64,000 nucleotides of DNA from Gnetum montanum. Its lineage: Eukaryota > Streptophyta > Gnetopsida > Gnetales > Gnetaceae. Positions 22,741 through 35,150 of this stretch are shown piece after piece. Within the stretch, counting starts at the first letter, position 1. Each line of letters begins with the position of its first letter. Position numbers and translations under genes: made by a program. The notes under the pieces are model-generated. The model saw nothing but the letters and a program-made list of their open reading frames with translations. It was not told the origin of the DNA and made no database searches. The DNA is taken from contig MNCI01015542.1 in assembly GCA_015680685.1 (NCBI GenBank), forward strand, positions 441,792-505,791. Direction: 5' to 3'.

Positions 22741-23099
22741 ATACATGAATTCCTGAAATCGCATGCGTATGACATGAAAAAATTTTGTGATGCAACTATT
22801 TGGACAGCTTTTGAAATAAAAAATACATAAAACTCATGACCACTCAATTTACATTATTTTGTCAGCAATGCCAAATGACACTTAAAATGACCGAACATAA
22901 AAATAATTGATCTCGAATCAATCATTGGGCATCACTAATTAGCCCAGTTAGGGTTAAGATTTCTACTGTCACTTTAAAACTGAAACACCTCACACATCTC
23001 ACAGAAACACCCTTAACAACCTTAGCGGGTTTTAAGCTTTGAAGCCTTTTACCAGGCATAAATACAAAAGAAAACTGACGACAAATAATTATAGTATTC
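22741..23099. other. 3' flank / probable 3' UTR of the Ser/Pro-rich gene
   Basis: AT-rich sequence immediately downstream (minus strand) of the stop codon at 23100. No ORF or repeat was recognised. No strong polyadenylation signal can be singled out. Confidence 0.4.
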
Positions 23100-26000
23100 T
23101 TACATAACAGTGCAATTACATTTCGAGTTTTCACTGCTTAACTTCACTGACGGATTTGGTTTCTCAGCCTTCTCTGAAATTGATACAACCTGCATCACAG
23201 CTTCCTGACCTTTAACATTGGTTTCAATATTATTGGACGGAGCCTGAAGGTGTGCGGCTGTCTGCCTTGATCTAATTTTATGAAATTTTGAAGTTCGCCT
23301 GCCAGCAGATCTAGCACAGGTGGATCTATGATCAACTTGGGACTTCCCTGAAGCAGTTATGGCTGGCCTAAGAGGCTCAAGAAATTGATTCTCTTTCTCT
23401 GTGGCAATGTTCACAGCCTTGTAGGCAAGGTCATGGACAATAGAGCTGCAAAACAGAATTGTATCTGTCGCTTCTTCCAGAGTGAAGTTTCTTGAGAAAT
23501 ATGATCTTGAAGCATCAGCTTTCTTAGTACCTTCCACTGCAAACAATGAAACGAAGAGTCAGCCGTCAAAAAAACTAGAAGGCATAGTATCATTTCGAGT
23601 AATATTCTTGCTCAACAATGACAAAATTGGTCTCCAATACAAGCTATATTTCTAGCAACTAAAATATGTCAAATTGCAAACTACAGCACCAAACCCAGCA
23701 AATTCCGTCTCCGGTCTCAGAATCAAGTTCAAGGAAATCATACCGATCCCATAAACCCCACAGAAAAGGAACGCAATTTAAAAATTTTAATTCTTGTTTT
23801 AACAGTTGAATTTCCTCAGTATCAATAGCATGTTTATAGATTGCATGGTTTCGTACCTAATGGTAACAACAAATCAGTGTGGCAGAAATGTGAATGGTTA
23901 GATAGATGTTGATCAGTGTGGCAGAAATGTGAATGGTTAGATAGATGTTGAATGTTAGAAGAAGAAATAGATGGTAAAATACAGAGATTAGAAGTAAATG
24001 GCAAGAGAGAACTCCTGTAGCAGACCCCATTTTGTTAAGATAAGGCTAGGATAATGATGAGAATGGTTTAGTAACAAATGGTGCATTTTAAAACGGAAAC
24101 AAAAACCAAATAGATACAAACTTGAAATTGTATCACTGGAGAGTTACATCCAACATAGAATATTTCAAGTGTTAGATTTCTTCACTGATTAGTATACAAA
24201 CAGAATATAGGGTGTTACCAACAAGCCATACATGTATAAAGAGGGATCAAGGAGCATACCATCCTGCTATAATAAAACAGACCATGCAGTTTCTACAATA
24301 AAAAGCTTGATAATAGTTGTATTATTTACCACAAAGGCCCTTTACAAAATATGAGAATGACAGGCATTTGGCTCTACCTTGAAATTGTAGTACCGATCTA
24401 ATTCAAGGATAATAATATTATGAAAGATATAGCCTGAACATCCTTTAAAATGACTCATATGAATGTTGATGCCAGTATGTCACCGTACGTATATAGCATG
24501 AAATTACTGAGGAAAGTATGAGATTTTCATACGTATCAAAGTGACGCTTCGAAAACCAACTTGAACCTTTCCATTGTAGCATTCAATTAAAGGCCAGAAA
24601 TTTGTAAATTTAAAAATCAATGAGGATAAATATGAAGAATACAAACTTCTTAAAGCCACTAACATTCAAGAACTGAAAATTTACTGCTTGAATGTTAGTT
24701 AATACTGTTCATTATGAGAAGAACATTGAAAGTATCCACCACTGAAGCAAATTCAGAATCACCATTAACTAACATCCACTGCTAACCTTGGTATCATTCT
24801 ATAAGCCACTAACATTCAAGAATTGAAAATTTACTGTTTGAATGTTAGTTAATACTGTTCATTTTGAGAAGTGCATTGAAAGTATCCACCACTGAAGCAA
24901 ATTCAGAATCACCATTAACTAACATCCACTGCTAACCTTGATATCATTCAATGCTCTTATCATAATTAACAAGATTATTATTGGCAAATACAAAGTTCTA
25001 TAAATCCCTGAAAGTCGAGGTTTTTTTCCATCCTTTTAAATTATATCCATGTTTCGGGATCCATTGGACAGATATCAGTTTACGACATTTCTCCTACAAA
25101 ATTTCATTATTAAAACCAACTCTCACACCCACGACGAGAGATTAAATAACACTTGAAAAGGAGCCCACTTCAAACGATGCTACAGCAAGGAAAGAGTAGA
25201 GTCTACTGTTTAAGTGGCAAAGAGCAGAGCATAATTTAAGATATATACTGCCTCAAAAGTGGCTGATAAGCTCATTAAGATCAGGCTTATACTGCAAGTA
25301 CGGTAAGTTAACCCTTGATGGCAGTAAGTCATCATCACGGTGCCTTTATCCAAACAATATGGGCTAACCCGTTAAGGTAAGCAATTTTGACAGCAGTAAG
25401 TGCAGTAAAAATAAAAATAAAAACATATCCATGTACTTGCATGGACATAAAGAAACCTTCAATGCAAGTGATGAAATAAGAAATATTCTTAAAAAATAGG
25501 ATACCTGGCACATCATTTGTAGATTCAGTCGTCAGACATTGTGTTCCAGAATACTCTTCAGAAGGTTGTAACGTTGAAGACTCGGTTACAATCTCCAAGG
25601 AGATCTTATCAGCTACCGTAGCTGATTCCATCTCAACACACTCAAATTTCGCTTGCAATGTATCAGCACTACTTTGTTGGTTCTTATCTTCATCTGTATG
25701 ATTATCCATAACTGATGAATCACCTGCAACTGATAGTGATTCATGAATGCCTTCTGTGGCCTCTTTATCTTGTTCATGGTCTCCTGAAATCACTCTCTCT
25801 GAATTTTGATAAGTATTCTCACTTTCTTGGTCAGATGGGTAAACATTATTATGGACATCTATATTTTTAGTTACAGAATGTCCACCATTTGTTTCCAAAT
25901 CCATTGGATAACAATGATCATTGGTGATATTTCCAGATAATGTCTTCTCTGCTCCTTTATCTGAAATCAGCGAATGATCTTTTGATGTTCGATTTAAATC

Positions 26001-29000
26001 TATATCTCCATACCCCTCTTGTGCTGCAAGTCTTTCCGAAGTTGCAGTTTGACATCCAGATTCAGTATGTCTATTATCCCTAGTTTCAAAAACATCTGTA
26101 AAGGAAACTGGGTCACCCTGCTGAGTTACATTCTTATCACGAGAAACAGACAAGTTTACATCACTAGAAGCCTCAGAAGTTGACGGGGGAGTACCAGAAG
26201 CCGTAACAAAGTTAGAATTAGAGCCAGAATTAGTTGTATCAACTGACTTGGAGCTTGATTGCCTTGACATTCTGATCTCCATCTGTTTTGCAATGCTGGA
26301 ATTCGAAATCGTGGCTGAGTTTGAAATATTTTCTTCAGTTCTCAACATCCTCAATTCATGTAGTGTTTGTCTAAGCTGAGCAGCACTTTGGTCAGACGAG
26401 TCACTGTTGATGGAACTCTTTGAATGTACACTTGGCCACTTAGAACTGCTAGTTCGCACTAAGAGATTTGAGGATGCTACATTCCTATGAGAGAACTCAA
26501 TTTTGCAATCGGAAGACAACCTCCCTGGACTCCCCTCTGGAGACACTCCTCTGATATATGAGGACTTGTCTCTGGAAATATTTTCCGCTGTGCTGTCGTT
26601 ATCTCTCGAGCTATGCTGAACATGCACATCTTGAAGAGACCTTGTTTCACAATCTACTAAATGTTGTCCAGGAACAGAACTGAATTGAGCAGCTTGCTTT
26701 GCTGTCAGTTTAGATTGCTGCAAAGAAAGTACACCAGTTGCTTGAGAGTCTTGCTTTCCCAATGACTTAGAGGATACTGATCCTTGGTTCCAACAAGAAT
26801 TGGACCTCGTTTTACCTTCGGTTTCAGAGCCTTTTGCAGACAGCAATTGGGACGATGCACCAGAAGTATCACCGTTCTTTTGGGGATTTTGATTACTACC
26901 TGCAACATCCATCTGAATGTCAACAAACCTGCTGCCAACATCATTATTGGCAATCACTGTAACTTCCATGGTCTTTCGGTCCAACTCAGTCCCTTCTAAA
27001 ACAGGACTTTCCAACTGAGTAGGGTGATCTTCACTATAACTACTGCCAGCTCTTTGATTTTGATCTGCATGTACATCTTCCATGAAAGTATGAATATTCA
27101 CTGTTCCAGCATCTATGGAAGAGTTCTTACTTTTTGATCTAAGCTCAGATATATTGCTATCCTTCTCTGCATCAATATGAATGTTCAAAGTACTTGCAAC
27201 ATTCTGAGTATTAATGGAAACGTCTGATTTCTTCCCATCAATGTGTATAGTATGAAACTGGGCATCTTCAGATTTTACAACAGTCTTATCAACAACAGAA
27301 CTTCCATCTTCTTCTTGATCATGCTCACTACCTTCAGTATCAGGAACAACAATTGCTCCTTGCTCAGAGCTCGCATTACTGCTTGTAGTCACCGAAGAAG
27401 TCATAGAATATTGCCTGCTTTGGGCACCATTAATTTTACTTGTATAGAAGGATGTTGTTGGTGCACTTGAGAGTAGAGGCCTGAACATAGATTGTGAATT
27501 TCTATGTAGATCCTGCACAAAAATCTTTAAACGATAAAAATGACAAAATATAAAATTATGGTAGAAATTTCCTTTCTAAAAAGCATTCGAATGTGTTCAA
27601 TACACAAATCATTAAAGAAAATTAAGCTGCGTAGAAATTTCTATTCGCTCTATAGATGGTATAAGCAAATTAAATGCTGCAAAAGGATCAGGGGAGGGGC
27701 GCTCCTATTAAATATCTTTTCTTCCATGTAATCTATAAATAGATTAAGTTGCTATTGGAATATGGAATATAAATTACACAACCAGGACATTGGATGTGTA
27801 AGGTAACATAGCAAGCCATTGCACACTTTTTTGGCTGATGTCTCTGAGAAAAGACACAATTGCGCTAATTGCCAGACGTACAACGGTTTGTTGGTATAAC
27901 AGCTATGATAATTATATTCATCAAATATGCACCATCACATCTACAGGCAGGAAACGGAAGTGTATCTATCAAAAACTGTGATGACACGGACCTCCCACAA
28001 AAATTCTTGAACTCCCAATTGCCCAAACTTGCTCCAAGACTTCCACGGCATAGATACTTGAAATGTAGTTAAGATCTTAAATCAGTGTTGGAATGTTATC
28101 TATTCCCTTACTATGCTAATGCAGGGATCATTTTGTAAATTAGTTTTATCTTTTTATTGAAGTATTGTATAAAAAGTATGTTTAGGTTCTGATATTTTTC
28201 TTAATTGCTTTTCAAATCACGCTCCACATTTGCTGCCAGCTTGCTCACACAAATTTGCTCTCGCTCCCAAATTGGCCTTGGGTGCACCCTCGGACCCTCT
28301 GTTGCTCCCTTGCTCTTACACTAGCGGGGCATGTGAACATAGAGACATAAAGTATCTATCAGAAGAATTACAGAGGATTTTAACCATGCCTTAAGTGTGA
28401 CTCCACCTGGGCAATGAAATGCATGCAAGCATATTTAAGTACCCAAATTTTATTAGAATCCAAACCAAAAAAAAACAATCAAGTTGTTCTCATATATTCC
28501 TAAGATGGGTAGAAGTGAACTCAAATGTTATCTAAGACCTAGATTCACTATCATATGCGTTAATTAGGAGGTTTATCCAACCAGAACTATGACTAACATA
28601 ATGGTGTTTCAGCATACTCCTTGGGATTGAACATGTAACTTGCACAATGAAAAAGCACCTTATGTAACCAAGTGAGCTAATATGGAAATCCATTCTCTAT
28701 CCTATGATAATTAGGGAAAACTACAACTAAAATAAATATGTTTTGGATTGAACATGCAACTTGCACAATGATAAGCTACCTTCTCTCTAACCAAGCGAAC
28801 TAATATGGAAATTCAATTCATTAATAATTTCCGTTACTATTATCAGAAATGAGAAAGATGTCATGTGGGTATTTTTGTAAAAGCTTTGGCTTTATGAAAA
28901 ATTGCCAACGAAACTTCATCTGTGCATTTAGGAGTGAGTGTAGGCAAGAACAGTACCATTTGGCGGATGGTAGCGTCGAAGGGTCTCTTTCCCACAGCAG

Positions 29001-31185
29001 AAGAGGCACCGGGCATGTGAATAGCGGATGTTGACCTAATAGGCTTCCTGGAGAAGGAGTTGATCCTGCTGCTATTAGGAAAAGGCTCCTGCTTTCTTGT
29101 GGACTGCCTGCCCAGCATGCCTGGAGAAACTGCCCTCTTTTTGCCTGAGAACTTGGACTGAAGTGAATCCATTTCATCATCACAGGATGAAACTGCCGAG
29201 CCTTTGCTTTGTGAACTCGGCTGATCTCTGTCATGGCTGGTGGAAGAACAGACACTTCTGGTTGTGGGTGATACAGATTGCCGTCTGGAGTTTGATCCTG
29301 CACCAGTATCGCTGCCATGGCGGGACACAGGAGATAACCCACGAGTGGATACAGGAGATAACCCACGGGTTGAAACAGGGGATAATCCCCTCCTTGAAAC
29401 TGGGGATAATCCACGGCTTGATGCAGGGGATGAACCTCTGGTTCTTGAAACTGGCATGTCGCCGATGCAGGTTCGAAGATTTGGGGGAGCCTCCGCTGTG
29501 AATTCTGGGTGAGATGAATGCCATGACTGTAGCTTGGGCGAGGCGGATTTGCCCCGGCTTGTGCTGGATTTTGCTGCTGAGGATGATGATCCGGGAGCAG
29601 ATGCAATTCTGGAATTTGCAGTGTTTGATCTTTTTAGAGTTGGGGTTGTGGACCTGAATGACGATGGTTTTGATGTGGGCGTGGGCGTTGACCTCAGCGA
29701 TGGAGAAGGCGATGGCGATGCTCTTCTTCCATAGCTTGTGGTTACAGCACCTGGGCTTGATCTCTGAGGACTGGCACTGCTCCTGCTACTTCCCCCTCTT
29801 GCACTGGTTTCTGCCTGAAAATTTTATGCAAATCTAGTTATTCCAACAGTTTTGGGTCGAAGTTTGGTTGCAGGAACTTTTAAAGTTTTAGAGCATCATT
29901 CAATATACTTATTGCTACAGTTCTGGATTTGTAATTTGGGTGTTGTAGTGGTTTTGAAGTACTCTTCAAATTATAAAAATTAGGCATTGAGATATTTATG
30001 GGTTCTCCCTGCAACAAGTCTTGAAATTTGTTGACGGAGAACACAAGTGGGGGCACACGAATTGAATGGGAACTTTATGAAAACTTTGAACTTGCCCTGG
30101 ATGCAGTGGAAATTCTGATGGGTTGTTGAGCTCGGCGCCTGCCTCTCTGCAGAAGATTTGACGGTGGAGTTTCTTCATCCAGTGATGGAAACAGTGGCGT
30201 GTCTGGCGGAGTAAGCAACCTGCAACAGCATCCGGGGACACGAAGATTGAGAGAACAAATGTGAAAAGAGTTTATCTTGAAAAAGAAAAACTAGCATTTA
30301 TGTTGCGAACTTCTTTGCAACTATTTCGCTTTTTGTTTTTGACTCTTCTCATTGCAACTAAATTTTGTTTTACGGGCATTGCTGCTGTCGGTGATGATAT
30401 TTATGATCCTAATGCTCCGGTGCATTTACTTCTGGGGTTACAGATAATCATAAAATCTTTTTATACATGCAGGACCACCACCTAGCATTTATTCAAAAAA
30501 CAAATTTCTTAAACCGCACGTCTTTAACCTGTTCGGAAAGAACAAACCTATATGCTGCAAGTTTGTGGCCAAATATTGCCAGAGTTTCGGTTTTTGCAAG
30601 AACGAGAAAAGTTATCATTTATCACCAAAACAAGAACAGAAACAGAAGCACAGGAGGAGGAGGAGGAGGGGAGTGGAACCAGTCATAATCAGTCTTCTCT
30701 GCATCATTTGTGAGGAGCAGATCACTCTTGTCCTTAACATTGGGCGTAGAGACATTGATTCTGAAGTTGGAGGAGAAATCCCGCAGTTTTACGGCTGCAA
30801 ACAGCAAACAGAAAAAAAAAACCCCACATTCACCCAAAATTGCACAGCAAACCCACAAAAAACTGCAACAATGCACCATACTAAAATATTATCAGGGCCT
30901 TACTGTGATTCAGCCCACTAGACTTCCGAATATTCAAAAAGAGTAAAAGCTCGCAGAAGAAGAAGAAGAATGGGGGAGAATTGGTAATTTACATAGTGAT
31001 TCATCACTCTCGTCCCCGGAATGGTGCAGAAAATTGTCCCTCTCCTTGCTGTGCATATCATTGAACAGAGCAAGATCGTCATCTTTATCCTTAACTCTGA
31101 AACTCTCCAGGCTTCGGCCCCTTCTGTGGACCTCTGTCTTCAGTTCTCTGGCCGGAGAACATCTCAGTGAAGGTTGTGGCGCCAT
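23100..31185 (-). CDS. Ser/Pro-rich plant protein with conserved N- and C-terminal blocks (six exons, 1244 aa)
   Basis: Exons on the minus strand: 31185-30993, 30794-30680, 30219-30092, 29810-28957, 27512-25505 and 23536-23100. All junctions are GT-AG and all phases agree (3735 nt). The start ATG has an A at -3 and G at +4. N-terminal blocks: RRGRSLESFRVKDKDDDLALF, then DYDWLLTPPDTPLFPSL at about residues 100-117. Exon 4 is basic and Ser-rich, with five RGLSPVS(T/R) units (residues 270-309), EAPPNLRT before them and SSCDDEMDSLQS after. Exon 5 (residues 431-1100) opens with MFRPLLSSAPTTSFYTSK and is then long and low-complexity. Exon 6 has FTLEEATDTILFCSSIVHDL (residues 1117-1136) and ends CNCTVM. 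These blocks identify a land-plant family annotated variously as flocculation- or endochitinase-like; those names reflect composition only. Arabidopsis At1g27850 and At3g09000 are relatives from memory. The function is not established here; a cytoskeletal or scaffold role is only inference. The last four residues fit a CaaX box. Confidence 0.9.
23875..23952. repeat. 39-bp tandem duplication in intron 5
   Basis: The unit starting CAGTGTGGCAGAAATGTG occurs twice back to back (23875-23913 and 23914-23952) with no difference seen. It lies in intron 5 of the Ser/Pro-rich gene, about 340 bp inside the 3' splice site. The identity points to a recent slippage event. Confidence 0.9.
24653..24950. repeat. 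150-bp tandem duplication in intron 5
   Basis: Copies at 24653-24802 and 24803-24950, starting AAGCCACTAACATTCAAG, differ at only a handful of bases. Each unit also contains an internal inverted pair (ACATTCAAG ... CTTGAATGTT or TTTGAATGTT) that could fold as a hairpin. Intronic; no sign of exon character. Confidence 0.9.
28595..28815 (-). repeat. Two tandem tRNA-derived SINE-like heads in intron 4
   Basis: The minus strand shows two copies about 125 bp apart. One (28690-28615) has TTAGCTCACTTGGTTACATA (A-box) and ATGTTCAATCCC (B-box). The other (28815-28740) has TTAGTTCGCTTGGTTAGAG and ATGTTCAATCC. They share intervening sequence (GTGCAAGTT-CATGTTCAATCC). They have the same orientation as the host gene and lie in its intron 4. 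Confidence 0.6.
29320..29439 (-). repeat. In-frame 24-bp repeat encoding RGLSPVS(T/R) x5
   Basis: Five 8-codon units in exon 4, from RGSSPASS to RGLSPVSR. Each carries a Ser-Pro dipeptide, so this is a likely array of proline-directed phosphorylation sites. The DNA repeat is clean enough for slippage. Confidence 0.9.
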
Positions 31186-34100
31186 GTTCTCTCAAATCCC
31201 ACACCAATTCAGATTAACCCACTAATTCATCCTCCTCAAAACATGAAATTTGCACTTACTTCCCTGCATTATTACTATCATCATCACTCTGGCTCTGCAG
31301 AAAAACGCAACACGCCCACAAAACGAAAAACTGCTCAAAAACTAGAGACAGGAACACCACCCTTTAACTACTACCGCCCATTGACCTGCAAACGTCCATC
31401 ATCCATAACTCAACAGCAAAACAAAACGATGATCACATTCTGCAAACAATTCCGGACTCTGTCTTCTTCCCAAACAATGCCTAGCAAAAGCTCAGCCTGC
31501 TGCAGCAATGCAGATCTGCTGAAACTCGGCCCAGAAAACCTGCTTGAAATCTCTCCATCTGTGAAAAAGAAAAGTGTTTTGTCTGTAGTCAACCGGAAGC
31601 CATTGCAGTCATCTGTGGCTGCAGCAGCAGATTTGAGCCAACCGACCAACCAGGCAGAGGCCCTAGGAAACTTGAATCAGAATGTAGCTTTTTTCTCCTG
31701 CTGCAACTGCTGTGTTGTTAGTAGTAGCCCTAGCTTGCAGGAAAAGTCCAAACACAAGCCCACGCACCCTTCTTCTTCTGCTTCTTCTTCTTCTCCCCCT
31801 CAAAAGCATCTATCTATCTATCTAGCCAAATTTGCAGAAAATTGGTGTCCCACCAACTTAGCTGTGAGCATATATTCCTCCAGCTACTGTATGATATTGA
31901 GCTGTCCCAAGCCAGAGTTCCCAATTGCTCAAACATTACCCTCAAAGCAAACCCACCAGAAATTGCCTTCACAGATCTAAGCCCTTGGCATCGCCCCAGA
32001 TCCAAACGGATCACACCTCCTCTTCTCTTTTTTTCACCGCAGCTGCTGAGGCTCAGCAGCCTCACTGTCTACCACAAACGCAACAGAATAATCTGCCCAG
32101 CAACCAGAATTCCAGACAAATTTTTTTGAAGGTATTAAAAGCTAACCTATGGGCCTGGACAGCACTTACCTTAAAAAAAAGGGAAGGAAATAAAAATTGT
32201 ATACCATTCAACAACCAGAAACAGTCTGTGGTTTACTCACAAAAATGCTTATGCTAGCCGCTAGACAGAACTGACGCATCAATGTTAGCCCTCAGTCGCC
32301 ATTACTGCTGCCATAACATCAAAACCGTTTGTGGTCATCATGACAATAACCATGGTTCAACCTTTTACTGAATTATTATTCCAACCCGAAGCGAAAAACG
32401 CCAGCCCAAAACAGCATTGCTAATCTAGCCCACTAAAAAACCCAGGACCCAATGCCTACACTTTTACAACGCTTCCAATCAAGCTCAGGAAAATTCCAAG
32501 CCATGGGCTATATGTTGTGATCCTGGGATGAACCCAATCAGGCATGGATCCTGTGCTGGAATGTGTGGGCTTTTGTCGCTTAATAATTTTTCTGAGAACC
32601 CCAGCCACAGCGGCAGCTGCAGAAGAAGCAGGAGTACAGAGCTTACTTTTCATTGTGTTGAAGCGACAGATTACACATCATATTTATTTATGCTCCAGAA
32701 GAAGCTGGCTTTGGCTTAATGTATATGGTATTTTATTCAATGAACTGTGAGAAAAAGACGACACCTCACCTTTCCCAAATCGCGAAAAAGCAAAATCTGT
32801 CTTATCATGTTAAGTTTTTATTTAACCTGTTTCATTTATGTTTTTTTCCTTTTTAACAACGCATGCCAGGGAATTTCCAGGCTCTTTTCCCAGGGCCACA
32901 CATATTCGGCACTGGGTCCTCCCTCCTGCTCCTGCTGCTTTGCCTTTTTGGGGGAAGGCTTCTGCATTAGCCTCAGTGAGTACTGTTTTTTATCTTTTCC
33001 TTGTTTTATTTCTCAGCCAATTTTCGTTAAAATTTCTAGTTTGTTTGACCTTTGGATAATTGCAGGTTGCTCCATTATCTTTTCCCATTGCTTCAAGTTT
33101 TGCTCATCACTGACGGATGCCAAGTTTGGAGACGTTTCTTTGTCTGCCATTCACGAGCAAAAAGCAGCAGCAAGGTAAGGTGAACAAGGCAAGGAATATT
33201 ATTTAAACCTAATCCCTCTCTCTCCGTGCTAATTTTTCTGTGCAGGAAATTCATTTATTATTCAAATTTTTCAGTTGACAGGACGGGACTTACGTTGAAC
33301 AGGGGTAACATCATGAAAAAGTGGGGACGATATTTTTTCAGACCTGAAAACGATCATCCAGCACAGCACAGAATCCTTCACCTAATTCTCTGTGGGTAAG
33401 AGTTCTTTTGACGTTTCTGAATACAAATGGCAATGACAGTCATGCCTACCCATACATAAATGTTAATCCTTTGCTCAGCACTGCCTTACATTTCACATGC
33501 TCTGTCGAGGGTTTGCTTTTTTTCTTCTTCTTGTTTTTTTGTTTTTTAATCCCTCCCATCAGTCCGCATTTCCTTTTATTTTAATAAAACAGTTTCTGAT
33601 AATTCCACTGCCCAGGCACAATTTTTACCAAGAGGCATTCACTGTTACCATCCTTCTGGAAGTGGCCATAAAAAATTACCTTGTCAGGTGTCAACGAACT
33701 TTGGAAATTGACGTAACTAGAAAATGGGAAAATGAAGCGTTAGGATGGTCAAGAAAAGAATAGCTTTTGCACTTGTGTTACAAGGCTTGCCTGTTAAAGG
33801 AAATCAATGAATGTGAAAGGCTGGATTTTTCATCAAGGAACGACATTTCAAAAAGGCTGCATAATGATTTATAAATTATTACAATAACAGAAGCATTGCG
33901 TAATGACTAAAGCAATAATGTCCTGATATAGGTAAGAGGAGTGTTGCATGATTAATGAAGCAATAATACAAAAGTATTTCACGTATCGATGTTAACATCA
34001 ATAGTAGAGAATGGTGCATGTCCTCTTAAGCAAGGTCAATTTAAGAATCTTAGACGTGCCAATTAAGATCAATTAAGCTACCAATTGAGATTAAGCAATT

Positions 34101-34575
34101 TTGCTTTGGCCTCTTGGTCGGATGAGGGAGACACCGTTCATAGGTGCAAGGGTACCATATCGTTTCAACCGAGGCGAAGGGTGAAAAGGCTAGACAGAAT
34201 ATCGTGCTCTTGTGGAGCAATGTTGTTGAAAACGTGACGGGAAAAAGTTGTGCTTTGTGGGAAATTCTAGTACGAGCTCTTGTAGCATTTTCCGAAAGAA
34301 GGATGGATTATATTAAAATCTTGTAAATTGCCTTTATTAATTGCAAACCTTACTCCAAACTCTAATGGGATACCACCTGTGTTATAGCTTGGTTGATATC
34401 CGGTTTGTTTGATCAACCCCAAGCATTGGCTTTACTTCCTCTTGATGTCAAACACTCCTATGCTCTCATGGGGCCATGATTATCAACATCTTTATTTCTC
34501 TCTCTTAATAACCACAATAAAAATCATGCAAGTAGTGGGCATTTAAACTACCGAGTGGTGGTCATTGATGGTGGC
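31186..34575. other. Upstream region without a recognised gene
   Basis: The 3.4 kb upstream of the Ser/Pro-rich gene. It includes the probable 5' leader and promoter on the minus strand, with a GAA/CT-rich tract at about 31768-31804 (GAAGAAG-type on the gene strand). Several open frames of up to 268 codons exist on the plus strand, but their composition is low-complexity with no recognisable motif, so none is called. From 33180 to 34575 nothing was recognised. Confidence 0.5.
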
Positions 34576-35150
34576 TGATGAGTGGCGAGGTACCCCTACA
34601 CTCAACCATACGAATACGAGCGTTCACGCACGATCCGGTCGAACTCCGCAAACAGACCAGTTGTGGTATTTAGATTGTTACATGTTGATCGCAGTTCACT
34701 GTCTTTCCACCTGGACTAGTATTTGCTTTGTCACGTATGGTTTAGTCCAGAGTGAGGTGTATGATGTGCTCCTAACTAATGCTACTCCTAAGGACAATGG
34801 AAATGACTTTATTTAAGTTAATAGGGAAAGGGTGAAGAGAGTCTAAGCTAGCCTAAGTGCGATGAGCATCCATCCTTAATCATCCGTACACATCTTGGAC
34901 CTCATGTACTACCACTGGGATTACCAAGCGCATGTCCTAGGTACACTAGTGGGATACCAAGTAGTCACACTTAAATGCTCGTGATTAAGTTGTACTCATT
35001 CCGTGTTTACTAACAGGGGTAGGAGATGAGGGTAGAGAAATATTAATTACGAAAGCAATAAATAACAATTAAAATTAAGTTAATGCTGCAATGATGAAGT
35101 AATCTCGATCTTTATTGCCGGTCATGTGCATGTCCAAGTACGTCACACTC
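34576..35150 (-). repeat. Truncated minus-strand LTR
   Basis: Begins TGATGAGTGGCGAGGTACC and follows the F/G-type LTR text (TTAGATTGTTACATGTTGATCG, CCACCTGGACTAG). It stops at CACTC (35150), where the plus-strand LTR of element A begins. In intact minus LTRs the matching site continues CACTCGAACAAAG, so element A was inserted into this older LTR. Confidence 0.7.

Noticed and set aside
25335-25504. Extension of the 727-codon frame past 25504
   Set aside because: A GT donor at 25504-25503 joins in phase to exon 6, which carries the conserved family C-terminus; the hydrophobic extension is intron read-through.
31174-31980. 268-codon open frame on the plus strand upstream of the Ser/Pro-rich gene
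   Set aside because: Low-complexity Ser/Pro/Gln/Lys composition, no recognisable motif, overlaps the start exon antisense and is probably a reflection of leader sequence.
32747-33178. 143-codon plus-strand open frame
   Set aside because: Hydrophobic but without family resemblance or convincing splice neighbours; not enough to call a gene.
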